Origin: Flavobacterium glycines
Lineage (GTDB): Bacteria > Bacteroidota > Bacteroidia > Flavobacteriales > Flavobacteriaceae
Reading direction: 5' to 3'
Length of the DNA: 64,000 nucleotides
Assembly: GCF_900100165.1 (NCBI RefSeq)
Contig: NZ_FNEO01000001.1
Span: 558,001 to 622,000, forward strand
Shown: positions 17,659 through 27,569 of the stretch, in pieces
Position numbering within the stretch: the stretch's first letter is position 1
Layout: every line of letters starts with the position of its first letter
The notes under the pieces: generated by a model
The model's database searches: none
What the model was told of the DNA's origin: nothing
Seen by the model: the letters and a program-made list of their open reading frames with translations, nothing else
Translations under genes and position numbers: made by a program

Positions 17659-19344
17659 CTATTGCAGTAAACTAGCCGAAAGCGTATCTCTATTATTATC
17701 AGCATTTGTCCAATCTACTTTTTTTGTTGGATCAATTCCGTTAAAGTATTTTTCGATATTGCTATAACCATCTCCATTTAAATCACCATTAGCATCTGAA
17801 GCATCTTTAGGATTTAAACCGTATTTCTTCTCCCAGGCATCAGGAATTCCGTCATTATCTGAATCTTTATAAGCTTTTCCTTTGTATTCAGGATAACCTC
17901 CTACCTGATCAGGATGAGTAATAATTCCTTTTTTATAGGAATCAGCAGGCAATCTTCTTTTGATAAATTCTTTTCCAATAGTATTTTCTAAACCGTCTTT
18001 AACTTCAATTTTTCCGGTGCGAACTTGTTTGATAACACGCTCATCAACTGCATCTCTTTTAGGCAAAGTAGCTCCAACATTGTTTAAAACAAATTCATAA
18101 GCCTCCTGAGCACTCATCATAGTAATTTTTGGCATTGGGAAAGCCTTATTTTGCTTAATGAAAGCCAATTTATCCTTAGCCTGCTCGAAGTTAAGATTTT
18201 CTAATTGAACTCCACCATTCCAGTTGTCTTTAGTAACTTCAGGAACTCCATCTATATAATTTCCATTTACATAAGCTCTACCAAAAGCTTTAGGTTCTAT
18301 ATATCCTGATTCTGGCTTTAAGATTCGGTAACTAATTGGTTCACCTTTTGGAGTGATAGGCCCTGGTTTAAAATAATTATTAATGATATTAAACATCGAA
18401 CGGTAATCCCCTCCATCAAGTGAACGGTTCCACCAGTTGAAAACCACATTATTCACAAAATTAAAATCGCCATACATACCGATGGAACAGTTTCTTGAAA
18501 TATTATCTGCCCAAAGGTTACGCATAAAAGTACTGTTTAAACCACCTATTGTACTTCCAAAAGCATGGTTATAAGTATCTAATCCTTCTGCCGAAATTGT
18601 GTTTTGAATGGTAATATTACAAGCAGGTAATTTTTCTAATTTCGCTTTTGGATTCGCTTGGAATTGATGACGATATAATGAAATATTTTCGTCTAATCCC
18701 CAACTTGTCGAACAGTGGTCAATAATAACATTTCCTATTACATTTCCTCCTAAGGCATCGTCTCTTCGGCTTACTTCAGTTGCCCCTCTTCTAAAACGCA
18801 TATGTCTGATAATTACGTCATGCGTATCGATTTCTAAGGTTTCACCAGCAATACAAATACCATCACCAGGAGCTGTTTGTCCAGCAATAGTAACATAAGG
18901 TGCACGCATACTGATGCGGTTTTTCAACTTAATGATTCCTGAAACATTAAAAACAATAATTCTGGCTCCAACAGCTTCACAGGCTTCTCTAAAAGTTCCC
19001 GGACCGCTATCTTCTAAACTGTTTACAACGAAAATTTTTCCGCCTCTACCACCCTGAGTATAAGCACCACCACCTTCGGCTCCGGGAAAAGCAGGAATTG
19101 CTGCAGGAACAAAATCTTTTGGATAAGATGCCCAAGGTAAATAAGGACGACCTTGCAGAGCCTCCTTTTCAAGAACTTGTTTGTTATCTGCCCAAATTTT
19201 TGCTAATCTAACTTCTTCTTGTGCTAAAACTGCATCAGTTTTATCCTGAATCTCTTTTGGAATATCAGGATACTGCGCATGCATAACTGAACAGCTAAAT
19301 AAGACTAAACTTAAGCTGAACAGGGTTTTTAATGAATTTTTCAT
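17659..19344 (-). CDS. PL1 pectate lyase, copy 1, with C-terminal Ca-binding TSP3-like repeat
   Basis: This 561-residue protein has signal peptide MKNSLKTLFSLSLVLFSCSVMHA. The beta-helix lyase core starts at AFPGAEGGGAYTQGGRGGK (85-103) and carries VTIAGQTAPGDGI (151-163), DVIIRHMRFRRG (176-187), RRDDALGG (193-200) and IDHCSTSWGLDEN (208-220), all usual in Bacteroidota PL1 enzymes. Near the C-terminus (about 500-545) there is a calcium-loop segment, DSDNDGIPDAWEKKYGLNP then DANGDLNGDGYSNIEKY. It should cleave de-esterified homogalacturonan or the galacturonan backbone by Ca-dependent beta-elimination. The 33-nt gap to the DUF3826 gene suggests one transcript. The whole protein is paralogous to the gene at 20140-21861. 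Confidence 0.93.
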   Translation of the reverse strand: MKNSLKTLFSLSLVLFSCSVMHAQYPDIPKEIQDKTDAVLAQEEVRLAKIWADNKQVLEKEALQGRPYLPWASYPKDFVPAAIPAFPGAEGGGAYTQGGRGGKIFVVNSLEDSGPGTFREACEAVGARIIVFNVSGIIKLKNRISMRAPYVTIAGQTAPGDGICIAGETLEIDTHDVIIRHMRFRRGATEVSRRDDALGGNVIGNVIIDHCSTSWGLDENISLYRHQFQANPKAKLEKLPACNITIQNTISAEGLDTYNHAFGSTIGGLNSTFMRNLWADNISRNCSIGMYGDFNFVNNVVFNWWNRSLDGGDYRSMFNIINNYFKPGPITPKGEPISYRILKPESGYIEPKAFGRAYVNGNYIDGVPEVTKDNWNGGVQLENLNFEQAKDKLAFIKQNKAFPMPKITMMSAQEAYEFVLNNVGATLPKRDAVDERVIKQVRTGKIEVKDGLENTIGKEFIKRRLPADSYKKGIITHPDQVGGYPEYKGKAYKDSDNDGIPDAWEKKYGLNPKDASDANGDLNGDGYSNIEKYFNGIDPTKKVDWTNADNNRDTLSASLLQ

Positions 19345-19377
19345 TTTTTGAGGGTTTAAGAATATATTAATTAAAAT

Positions 19378-20046
19378 CTATTTTTTATTTTTTTCTCTTT
19401 CTTCCAATCTTTTATGCCAATCAGCACTTTCTTTGTTCAAATCATAACCTTGCTTAGAAAGATAGTTATTGATTCTTCCTTTGTATTTTCCAAACCAGCC
19501 ATGTTTTTCCTTAGAAGAACCTCCATCCATAGCATGTTCTCTTGCTTCAACAAGTGCGTCATAGATGTATTTTTTTTGCTCATTCGTTAAGTTAGGCAAC
19601 ATATCGTTGTAACCTAAAACTGTGATTGGCAAAACACCATAAGTCATTCCGTCTTTCACCTGAACTATTTGACTGTTATTTAACTTTTTACTTAGTTTTT
19701 TCAAATACGATTTATGAAGCGATAAGATTTTTTTATCAGCATCATTTTTTAAGCCATCAACTTCTTTTTGTTGCTTCTCCTTATCAGTAACAGTCTTTTT
19801 AATTTCAGCGATCTTCGCATCACGGGTTTCATGAATTTTATTCAAAGAACGGTATTGCTCAGCAATAATATCTCTAACTGCTAATTGATCTTCTTTTGAA
19901 TTTAATTTCAAATCATCAACAATTTTTTGCGCTCTTTCATTGGTCACTTTCACATATTCAGCATCCGCTCCTGATTGTGCCAAAACTGCACTTGAACCTA
20001 AAAAAAGGAATAAAGCCCCCACAGCTAATTTTTTATACATTTTCAT
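19378..20046 (-). CDS. DUF3826 periplasmic protein
   Basis: This 222-residue protein has signal peptide MKMYKKLAVGALFLFLGSSAVLA. The mature part is highly charged and mostly helical: KVTNERAQKIVDDLKLNSKED, then a likely coiled coil (DAKIAEIKKTVTDKEKQQKEVDGLKNDADKK at about 81-111) and YGVLPITVLGYNDMLPNLTNEQKKYI, ending with WHKRLEEREKNKK. This matches DUF3826, a family I know mainly from Bacteroidota pectin loci. No function is established. It sits between two pectate lyase paralogs, so a role alongside the lyases, as a chaperone-like, scaffold or binding protein, is a fair inference but unproven. No enzyme-like catalytic motif is visible. Confidence 0.82.
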   Translation of the reverse strand: MKMYKKLAVGALFLFLGSSAVLAQSGADAEYVKVTNERAQKIVDDLKLNSKEDQLAVRDIIAEQYRSLNKIHETRDAKIAEIKKTVTDKEKQQKEVDGLKNDADKKILSLHKSYLKKLSKKLNNSQIVQVKDGMTYGVLPITVLGYNDMLPNLTNEQKKYIYDALVEAREHAMDGGSSKEKHGWFGKYKGRINNYLSKQGYDLNKESADWHKRLEEREKNKK

Positions 20047-20086
20047 CTTTTATCTTTTTTTAAAACTTTAGTATTATAAAACAAAA

Positions 20087-20119
20087 TTCTTGCTTCATCA
20101 TTTACAGACGAAGCAAGAA
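20087..20119 (-). terminator. Hairpin with T-rich tail downstream of PL1 copy 2
   Basis: A 10-bp perfect stem (TTCTTGCTTC with GAAGCAAGAA, 20087-20096 and 20110-20119) has a 13-nt loop. On the minus strand it is followed by TTTTGTTTTATAA, the form of an intrinsic terminator. It lies 20 nt past the PL1 stop and before the DUF3826 gene, so it would reduce rather than end expression of the downstream lyase genes, or mark a transcript end. Confidence 0.65.
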
Positions 20120-20139
20120 GTGTGCCATTTACAATTAAA

Positions 20140-21861
20140 TTATTTCTTATATTCAGCTAATCCTTGTTCATTTTTAGCCAAAGTATCTTCATTATTATCC
20201 AAGTTTTTCCAATCTACTTTTTTGGTAGGATCTATACCATTAATATACTTTTCGATGTTAGAATATCCATCACCATTTAAATCACCATTTGCATCAGAAG
20301 CATCATTTGGATTCAAACCGTATTTTTTCTCCCATGCGTCTGGCATTCCATCTTTATCAGAATCTTTATAGGCTTTTCCTTTGTATTCCGGATAGCCACC
20401 TACTTGAGAAATATCAGTAATAATTCCTAACTTATAAGAATCCATCGCTAAACGACGGTGCTCAAACTGATAGAAAGTTTTACCTTCTAAACCTTTAGCA
20501 TATTCCGGTTTTCCAGTTTGCACCACTCTTAAAATACGAGTATCTACAACGTCTCTTATTGGCAATTTAGCACCTACATTTTTAAGAACATAATCGTAAG
20601 TTTCATTAGCAGTCATAAACTTTTTCAACCAAGGCATTGGGAATGGTTTGTCAAAACGCATTTTAGGAAAATAAGTAGAAGCTTCTTCAAAAGACATATG
20701 TTCTCCTTTTTTGTTTTCCATTTGCACACCACCGTTCCAGTTGTCTTTAGAAACTTTTTCGTTTCCTTCCACTACATTTCCGTTTACATAAGCTCTACCA
20801 AAAACCATGTAAGGCAATTTACTTCTTCCTGATTCTGGTTTCAAAATTCTGTAACTTACAGGATCATTCAAATCGGTAGCAGGTCCTGGTTTAAAATAAT
20901 TATTGATGATATTGTATTGAGCCGTATAATCTCCACCGTCAATAGAACGGTTTACCCAGTTAAAGATTACGTTATTGGCAAAATTGAAAATTCCGTTCCA
21001 ACCGATTGATGGATTTCTACCGGTATTAGAAGACCATAAATTTTTAATAAAAGAACAATTTTCTCCACCTAAAGTACTACCAAAAGCGTGATTGTAAGTA
21101 TCCAGTCCTTCTGCAAACAAACTGTTTTGAATAGTTACATTTACAATACCCATTTTCTTTTCAGGTCCACCTGTTTCATCGTCATACATATGACGGTAGA
21201 AAGACATATTCTCGTCTAATCCCCAAGTAGCCGAAACGTGATCAATAATTACGTTACCAACAGGATTTCCTCCAATAGCATCATCACGACGACCTACGAA
21301 AGTTTCCCCTCTGCGGAAACGCATGTGACGGATTACCACATCATGTGTATTAATCCAGATTGTTTCACCCGCTACACAAATACCATCACCAGGAGCAGTT
21401 TGCCCTGCAATAGTTACATAAGGAGCACGAACAATCAACGGACTTTTTAATTTAATAATTCCAGAAACATTAAAGACAATAATTCTGGCTCCACCTTGTT
21501 CCAAAGCTTCACGCAAAGTACCTGGCCCTCTGTCCTCCAAGCTTGTAACTACATAAACTTTACCTCCGTGACCACCAAAGCTGTACATTCCTCCTCCTTC
21601 AGCACCTGGAAAAGCAGGAATGGAAGCCTGTGGCAAATCAGTAGGTCTGGATGCCCAAGGAACAAAAGGTTTTCCCTGTCTTGCTTCCTGTTCAACAATA
21701 ACTTTAGCTTTTTCCCAAGCTTCATTTGAAAGCTTCTCAGCTTCTGCCTTAATCGCATTTTCTTTCGCCTGAACTTCAGGTGAAATTTTAGGATATTGTG
21801 CAAAACAATTTACACTGCTTCCCAAAACCAAAAAAGCCAATAAAAAATTTAATTTTTTCAT
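20140..21861 (-). CDS. PL1 pectate lyase, copy 2, with C-terminal Ca-binding TSP3-like repeat
   Basis: This 573-residue protein has signal peptide MKKLNFLLAFLVLGSSVNCFA. Its layout is the same as the PL1 at 17659: AFPGAEGGGMYSFGGHGGK, VTIAGQTAPGDGI, DVVIRHMRFRRG, RRDDAIGG, IDHVSATWGLDEN, and a C-terminal DSDKDGMPDAWEKKYGLNP calcium-loop repeat. The last 60 residues of the two paralogs are nearly identical, while the cores differ more, for example MYDDETGGPEKK here versus a QFQANPKAK region there. It is the first enzyme gene after susD, separated by 123 nt with a hairpin, so it may be the highest-expressed lyase of the locus. Predicted role: extracellular or periplasmic galacturonan cleavage. 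Confidence 0.93.
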   Translation of the reverse strand: MKKLNFLLAFLVLGSSVNCFAQYPKISPEVQAKENAIKAEAEKLSNEAWEKAKVIVEQEARQGKPFVPWASRPTDLPQASIPAFPGAEGGGMYSFGGHGGKVYVVTSLEDRGPGTLREALEQGGARIIVFNVSGIIKLKSPLIVRAPYVTIAGQTAPGDGICVAGETIWINTHDVVIRHMRFRRGETFVGRRDDAIGGNPVGNVIIDHVSATWGLDENMSFYRHMYDDETGGPEKKMGIVNVTIQNSLFAEGLDTYNHAFGSTLGGENCSFIKNLWSSNTGRNPSIGWNGIFNFANNVIFNWVNRSIDGGDYTAQYNIINNYFKPGPATDLNDPVSYRILKPESGRSKLPYMVFGRAYVNGNVVEGNEKVSKDNWNGGVQMENKKGEHMSFEEASTYFPKMRFDKPFPMPWLKKFMTANETYDYVLKNVGAKLPIRDVVDTRILRVVQTGKPEYAKGLEGKTFYQFEHRRLAMDSYKLGIITDISQVGGYPEYKGKAYKDSDKDGMPDAWEKKYGLNPNDASDANGDLNGDGYSNIEKYINGIDPTKKVDWKNLDNNEDTLAKNEQGLAEYKK

Positions 21862-21942
21862 TTTAAAATTATTCTTAATTAATAAAAAACATTTGGTTAG
21901 AATTGCTATTTATTAAATTAAAATTTTGTAGTTGTAAAAGTA

Positions 21943-21970
21943 GAAATGCCTGAATAATTTCAGGCATTTC
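21943..21970 (-). terminator. Hairpin between susD-like gene and PL1 copy 2
   Basis: An 11-bp perfect stem (GAAATGCCTGA with TCAGGCATTTC) encloses a 6-nt AT loop, 14 nt after the SusD stop. The minus-strand tail is only CTACTTTT, so termination would be partial. Such a hairpin right after susCD fits the common pattern in which the transporter pair is expressed above the downstream enzymes, by partial termination or RNA-end protection. Confidence 0.6.
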
Positions 21971-21984
21971 TTAGTTTTATTATT

Positions 21985-23997
21985 TTAATTTTGATAGTTG
22001 AAAGTTCCATCAGAACCATTAGCATCTTTCCATCCAATTGTTTGTTGCAACCATGGATTAAGACTTAAGACAGTATTAGAAATTCCACTGATATAATAGT
22101 TTTGTTTCCAATCAATAGTTACTCCAACATTGTTTACCGCATCCATCGGAGTAGAAGGAGCAACAAGCACAAAATATGTATTATAAAAAGTCTCTAAAGC
22201 TGTAATTTGAGCATTAAAAGTAGCCGTAGCTGCATCTGGATCAACAGAAATAGCAGCACGTTGCGTTACTAGTGGATCAGCTGATACATTACCTACCTTA
22301 TAATTCAAATAATTACCTGTACGTTTAGTTCCATTAATAGGAGCTAAACCTAATTTAGCACATGTTGTGTTATTCGCAGTAGCATCATCATTATACAACA
22401 TCCAACGCTGGATATCCCAAAAACGTTTTCCTTCGTAGGCTAGCTCTACTCTTCTTTCATATAAAACTGCCTCAATAGCTTTGTATTTATCTGCCAATGT
22501 TCCTATTCCGTAGTTATTTGCAGAAGGAATACCTACACGATTTCTAATTTTACCTAAATACACTAAAGTATTTGCTATATCTCCTTTAGCAGCATAACAT
22601 TCAGCAATATTTAGCAATAACTCCGCATAACGGTATTCTATAATATCCGTACCAGAATATTGAAAATTTGACGTATTACTCGCAGTCGGATTTGACATTT
22701 TACGTATAAATGCAGGACTGGCTACATCATTTTCTTGATTATTTGCCTTAGCATAACCATAAGTTGTTGCTGTCTTGTTATATCTATATGCCCAAACTGT
22801 AGCCTCAACAACTTGGCTTGTCACTGTATTTGTGTATGGCCAATAACTTCCGGAAAAAGCAAATGTTCTATAAAAACGTGGATCACGATTCTTAAAGAAG
22901 ATAAAGGGATTATAACCATTTATTGCCGTTCCGCTCGCATTTGTCGGACGAGAACCATCATTCATTGGAAACAAGTCAATCATTTCTTTAGGAGCTAGAA
23001 CTTTACCACTTCCACCCTGACTCTTTAGTCTCATAGCCTTTTCCCAAGAATTATTTCTATCAAGAGATGTTGTTCCAGTACCTAATAATCGAACAGTAAT
23101 TGCTTCATTAATCTTTTTATTATCGTTAATGTAAAACATCTCAGACCATTGTTTTGCAGTTGTTCCATACAAACCATATCCATCAGTGGTTAACTGTGTT
23201 TCAGCAGCCAATCCGGCATCCAAAGCTGCTTGCCATCTTGTATTATCAGTATCCCAGTTTTTATTAAATAAAGGACTGGCATAAGTTAACAATACTCTTG
23301 ACTTTTGAGCCATTGCAGCACCTTTTGTAAAACGACCATAATTAGCCGTATCCCAGTTTGAAGGTAATAAAGCCGCAGCCTTATCCAAATCTGCCACTAT
23401 CAATGCTACCACATCTGCTACAGGAGACCTAGGTACTTGAATAGTTGGATCATCGTTAGTTGCGTTTTGAACTGTTGTCACTATAGGAACACCACCATAA
23501 GTACGCATTAAATCATAATATTGAAGTGCACGTAAATAATACATCTGCCCTTTTACACCATTGCGAAAAGTCTCAGATAAATTAGCCGATTTTGCATCTA
23601 TATTCTGTATTACTTCATTACAATCTCTAATTCTGTTATAAGGTGAAACAGGAATTGAAGTAGACAAGGCTGCTCCATAATAACCATTAGCATCAGTTGC
23701 ATTTGTTAATGTCATATTTGGATTAATCCAATTTGAAATTGTACCACCAACTTCTTCAGTATCACCCGTTTGAGCAGTAGTATATAACCCAACTACCGAA
23801 GATCTAGGATCTACATATGCATTAAAATAATCATAATACAAGTTATTTACATACCAAGTCATATATTTTTCACTTTCATAAAAGTGATCGTCAACAAACT
23901 GATACTGTTTCTTTTCCTGTAAAAAATCATCACTACAAGAAGCTACTAGACCTAGTAGAAGTGACAACATTAAATATTTATACATTTTTGTTTTCAT
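21985..23997 (-). CDS. SusD/RagB-like glycan-binding lipoprotein
   Basis: I choose the ATG at 23997 (MKTKMYKYLMLSLLLGLVASCSDD) because it gives a lipoprotein signal with Cys21; an in-frame ATG at 24030 would overlap the susC end. The protein is about 670 residues. It shows SusD features: FLQEKKQYQFVDDHFYESEKYM near the start, TPR-like helices such as GQMYYLRALQYYDLMRTYGGVPIV, and ELAYEGKRFWDIQRWM, a classical RagB/SusD motif. It is a surface lipoprotein that caps the SusC barrel and binds the oligosaccharide. It starts 19 nt after the susC stop. The bound glycan is presumably a rhamnogalacturonan fragment. Confidence 0.96.
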   Translation of the reverse strand: MKTKMYKYLMLSLLLGLVASCSDDFLQEKKQYQFVDDHFYESEKYMTWYVNNLYYDYFNAYVDPRSSVVGLYTTAQTGDTEEVGGTISNWINPNMTLTNATDANGYYGAALSTSIPVSPYNRIRDCNEVIQNIDAKSANLSETFRNGVKGQMYYLRALQYYDLMRTYGGVPIVTTVQNATNDDPTIQVPRSPVADVVALIVADLDKAAALLPSNWDTANYGRFTKGAAMAQKSRVLLTYASPLFNKNWDTDNTRWQAALDAGLAAETQLTTDGYGLYGTTAKQWSEMFYINDNKKINEAITVRLLGTGTTSLDRNNSWEKAMRLKSQGGSGKVLAPKEMIDLFPMNDGSRPTNASGTAINGYNPFIFFKNRDPRFYRTFAFSGSYWPYTNTVTSQVVEATVWAYRYNKTATTYGYAKANNQENDVASPAFIRKMSNPTASNTSNFQYSGTDIIEYRYAELLLNIAECYAAKGDIANTLVYLGKIRNRVGIPSANNYGIGTLADKYKAIEAVLYERRVELAYEGKRFWDIQRWMLYNDDATANNTTCAKLGLAPINGTKRTGNYLNYKVGNVSADPLVTQRAAISVDPDAATATFNAQITALETFYNTYFVLVAPSTPMDAVNNVGVTIDWKQNYYISGISNTVLSLNPWLQQTIGWKDANGSDGTFNYQN

Positions 23998-24016
23998 AAT
24001 TTCGTAAGTATTTATA

Positions 24017-27000
24017 TTAGAATGAAACATTCAGATTAAACGACCATGTTCTAAGTGTAGGGTACTTAGTAGTAGAATCATCATACATATTTCGATATTT
24101 TTTTGGATAAGGATTATATAAATCCCAAAGATTTTGACCCGAAATTCCGAAGCTCAATCCGTCAAGTTTTATGGTTTTAAGAACCTCTTTTGGAATATCA
24201 TAACCAACTGTTAAATTTCTAACTACACATCTGAAATTACTAACCTGCCAGAAATCTGAGGGGTCAAAAATATGATTACCCTGTTGCCCCATATTTGGGT
24301 ATTTACCATTAGGATTATCAGTTGCATCATACATATCAGTCCAAAAAATCTCATGTGCCCAATCACCATGTGTACTACTAGTTCCTTGTTTAATTTTATC
24401 AATGGTATTAAACCCTCCCCAAGAAGTGGCTATTTGGGTTTTAAAAGTCAAATTAGAATATTTGAATCCTAAATTTGTGGTAAAACCATAAGTCCTATTT
24501 TGATTTAGTAATTTTTGGTAATCTTCATTTGCTACAATTTTACCATCAGCCGCACCTCTTTGACCTGTTGCAGTATTATAAGTACTTGCTACATCCTGAT
24601 AAGCAAGCATTCCTTTGAATATAGTAGACATATTACCCCCAAAATAACTTGGAGTACCTCCAAAAGCAGTAGCATGCTCAGTTAAATAATTCCAATAGTT
24701 GGTGATATCTTCATCTGTACGTAAAATACCATCTCCTGTTGAAGTCCCCTTCCAAACTTTGAATCCCCAAACAGGTGTATACAATGAATTCCCTACTCTT
24801 CTATCATTAAATGATGGATCTCTATCAGCTGCTTCTGGATATTGTTTAATTTCATTGTTAGAAAAACCAAAGTTGACACCAACATTATAACTAAAATCAC
24901 CTTTGATTTTATCATGCCAGTTAAGACTAAATTCAGAACCCCAAGTATTAACAGCAGCATAATTTTGCTCTGCAAAAGCCCCTCCTACCGAAATAGGAAC
25001 TCCTGCTTGTCCTGCAAGAGAAACCAAGGCATCTGTTGTTTTGTCAAAATAATAATCTGCACTAATTTGTAATCTGTTATTGAAAACAGCTAAATCAATA
25101 CCGTAATTATTTTTAATTGTTGTATCCCATTTAACATCAGGGTTTGCCGTAGCCCTTGGAGATATACCATTACTTAACGTCCCGCCCGAAGTACCAAACT
25201 GATATCCTTTATCTGTAATAATATCATATAATGTCGACCAACGCCATGCTGAAATATTATCTTTTCCAGTCTTAGCAATGGAATAACGTAATTTTAAATT
25301 ATCTACCCATGATACATTATCGCTAAACCATTTTTCTTTGGAAATTACCCATCCAAATTGTGCACCCGGGAAAAAGCCCCAATAATTTTCAGGAGCAAAT
25401 TTAGTAGAAGCGTCTGAACGGAAAATAAATTGCGCCAAATATTTGTCTTTATAACTATAATTTAAACGACCTAAATAGGAAAGCGTTCCTCCTTCTCCTC
25501 TATGAGCATAAGAATTACCTGTATTCATCGTACCAGCAGTTTCAGATGTTCCAATATAGTCTATATCAGTTCCTTCATAAGCCATTCGATTACTAAACCA
25601 TAACGACTCCGAACGCTCTATCCCAGCCATTGCATCAACAGCATGATCCCCAAAAGTCCTAGCATAAGATGCAAAAAGGTTAGCCTGAGTCATTTTATTA
25701 GTATCTGTATTATAATACACTCTAGAAGATTGTGTATTTTTAACTACACTATAAGTAGATCCGGCATTCAGCAAGTGATTTCCAGCAGTTTCGTAATTAC
25801 CAATTTGAAGTAAATCATAAGGTAATTGCATCTGCTCTACAGCACTGTTAGATTCAGTTCTGGCATAGCTACCTTTAATACTCATTCCTTTAATAAATGG
25901 TACTTTATAATTCAAAGACATATTCATGGTGTAAGAAAACTGATTTTCAGTTTGTTTACCCGCATCCAAAGCCGCAAAATAATTCCACCCTGCCACATTT
26001 CTAGAATTAGCAGATCCCATATTTCTGTCTGAACGATTAAATGGAGATGTCCAATAAGTCTTACCATTGTAATCAGCTTGCCAAGGCACGTATTTTGGCA
26101 TATGCAATAAAAGTGCATAATCCGCTTGTTCTGAATCAGCAATCGACCCAAAACTACCATCACTAATAGTTGAAGCAGCTTTAGTAAATGACTTTTCAAG
26201 ATCAAAAGTACTTGCAGAAAGTGTTCCTGAAAAATCTAAATTTTCACTCATTTTAACATTAACCCCAGTTCTAAAATTCCATCTATTATAATCTTGTTTC
26301 CCAAGATTAGCCCCTTGTGTATAATAATTTATACCTGCATAATAAGTAGCTTTTTCCGTACCTCCACTCATATTTAACACATGTCTTTGTTGCGTAGCTG
26401 CTTTCCAGGCTTTTTTCAACCAATCATAATCCAAATCTTTCATAGCTTCCAACTCATTAGCCGAAAAATAATGAGCTGTGTTTGAATCTGATGTTGAATT
26501 TAAAAATCTATTTTTCCAAACACCATGTTCATAAGCATTCATAGTTTTAATATGACTTATCGCATCATTAACCGCAAATTGGGAATAGTAAGAAAACTTT
26601 GTTTTCCCTACTTTTCCTCTCTTTGTTTTTACAACAATAGCTCCTTGCGACGCTCTAGCTCCATAAATAGCTGCCGAACCATCTTTTAAAACCGTAATAC
26701 TTTCAATATCAGAAGGATCCAATCTATTAAAAGCCTCTTGTGAAGGACCACCATTTACAGGATCCACTTGAACCATATCATCAATAACAATTAAAGGAGA
26801 GTCTGATGATACACCTAAAGTAGAAAATGAAACATTTTGACGTATAGTAATATTTGCAGTTCCTCCTGGACGACTAGATCCATTCGCATTATTAACAGAT
26901 AATCCAGGCACTAAACCTCTCAAAGCTTCAGATAAATTTGACACTGGCAAATCTTTCACACTTTCAGCATCCAAAGTAGCAACAGCACCTGTCAAATGTG

Positions 27001-27349
27001 ATTTTTTCTGAGTACCATAACCTACAACCACTACTTCATTCAAAGTAGAAGCATCTTCTTGCATGGTTACATTAATAGTTGTTGATGTTCCTACTGCCCT
27101 CTCTTGCGTTTTCATACCTACATAGGAAAACTGAAGCACTGCTCCTTTAGGAACCTGAATTTTATAGCCTCCGTCAATATCAGTTAGGACACCATTTTTA
27201 GTTCCTTTTTGGATAACGTTAAGACCTATAACTCCCAGCCCATCTTTGTCCACCACTTTTCCTGTGACAGTTGCATTTTGAGCATAACCAGTCCAGCTCA
27301 TAATACTGAACAGTAATACACTAAATACCATTTTAAATGTTTGTTTCAT
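24017..27349 (-). CDS. SusC/RagA-like TonB-dependent outer-membrane transporter
   Basis: This 1,110-residue protein has a signal peptide ending near SMSWTGYA-type residues (about 23). A carboxypeptidase-regulatory-like domain follows at 26-95 (VTGKVVDKDGLGVIGLNVIQKG), then a TonB box/plug start VVVVGYGTQKKSHLTGAVATL (about 106-126) and IRQNVSF plug elements, a 22-strand barrel and a C-terminal TWSFNLNVSF ending in Phe as an outer-membrane signal. There is no N-terminal STN domain, so it is not of the anti-sigma signalling type. It imports oligosaccharides across the outer membrane together with the SusD partner downstream. It is the only such pair in the window, so all enzymes here probably serve one imported substrate class. 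Its 369-nt upstream region carries two palindromic operators. Confidence 0.97.
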   Translation of the reverse strand: MKQTFKMVFSVLLFSIMSWTGYAQNATVTGKVVDKDGLGVIGLNVIQKGTKNGVLTDIDGGYKIQVPKGAVLQFSYVGMKTQERAVGTSTTINVTMQEDASTLNEVVVVGYGTQKKSHLTGAVATLDAESVKDLPVSNLSEALRGLVPGLSVNNANGSSRPGGTANITIRQNVSFSTLGVSSDSPLIVIDDMVQVDPVNGGPSQEAFNRLDPSDIESITVLKDGSAAIYGARASQGAIVVKTKRGKVGKTKFSYYSQFAVNDAISHIKTMNAYEHGVWKNRFLNSTSDSNTAHYFSANELEAMKDLDYDWLKKAWKAATQQRHVLNMSGGTEKATYYAGINYYTQGANLGKQDYNRWNFRTGVNVKMSENLDFSGTLSASTFDLEKSFTKAASTISDGSFGSIADSEQADYALLLHMPKYVPWQADYNGKTYWTSPFNRSDRNMGSANSRNVAGWNYFAALDAGKQTENQFSYTMNMSLNYKVPFIKGMSIKGSYARTESNSAVEQMQLPYDLLQIGNYETAGNHLLNAGSTYSVVKNTQSSRVYYNTDTNKMTQANLFASYARTFGDHAVDAMAGIERSESLWFSNRMAYEGTDIDYIGTSETAGTMNTGNSYAHRGEGGTLSYLGRLNYSYKDKYLAQFIFRSDASTKFAPENYWGFFPGAQFGWVISKEKWFSDNVSWVDNLKLRYSIAKTGKDNISAWRWSTLYDIITDKGYQFGTSGGTLSNGISPRATANPDVKWDTTIKNNYGIDLAVFNNRLQISADYYFDKTTDALVSLAGQAGVPISVGGAFAEQNYAAVNTWGSEFSLNWHDKIKGDFSYNVGVNFGFSNNEIKQYPEAADRDPSFNDRRVGNSLYTPVWGFKVWKGTSTGDGILRTDEDITNYWNYLTEHATAFGGTPSYFGGNMSTIFKGMLAYQDVASTYNTATGQRGAADGKIVANEDYQKLLNQNRTYGFTTNLGFKYSNLTFKTQIATSWGGFNTIDKIKQGTSSTHGDWAHEIFWTDMYDATDNPNGKYPNMGQQGNHIFDPSDFWQVSNFRCVVRNLTVGYDIPKEVLKTIKLDGLSFGISGQNLWDLYNPYPKKYRNMYDDSTTKYPTLRTWSFNLNVSF

Positions 27350-27498
27350 AAGTGTGTTTCTTTTGGTTAAAAAAAATTAATTGTTTAGTTTGGTTTATTT
27401 ATTTCTGTTTAAAAGTGAGAAATCGCAAGTAAAATTTTGAATCTTAATTATTTATTGTCTTTTATCTATCATTATATCCACATCATTCTTACATCTTA

Positions 27499-27524
27499 AC
27501 AAAATGTAAACGTTTACATTTTGT
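27499..27524. promoter_or_regulatory. LacI-type operator, 26-bp perfect palindrome
   Basis: The sequence reads identically on both strands over 26 bp, centred on AACGTT, with core ATGTAAACGTTTACAT flanked by ACAAA/TTTGT. The form (even-length palindrome with a central CG and AAACGTTT) is that of LacI/GalR-family operators. Its centre is 66 bp downstream (in the susC direction) of the second site's centre, about six helical turns, which would allow cooperative binding or a short loop. The regulator is not in this window. Confidence 0.75.
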
Positions 27525-27569
27525 ACTATTTTTAGTATTTTACTATTTAGTTAATAGTAACTAAAAGAA

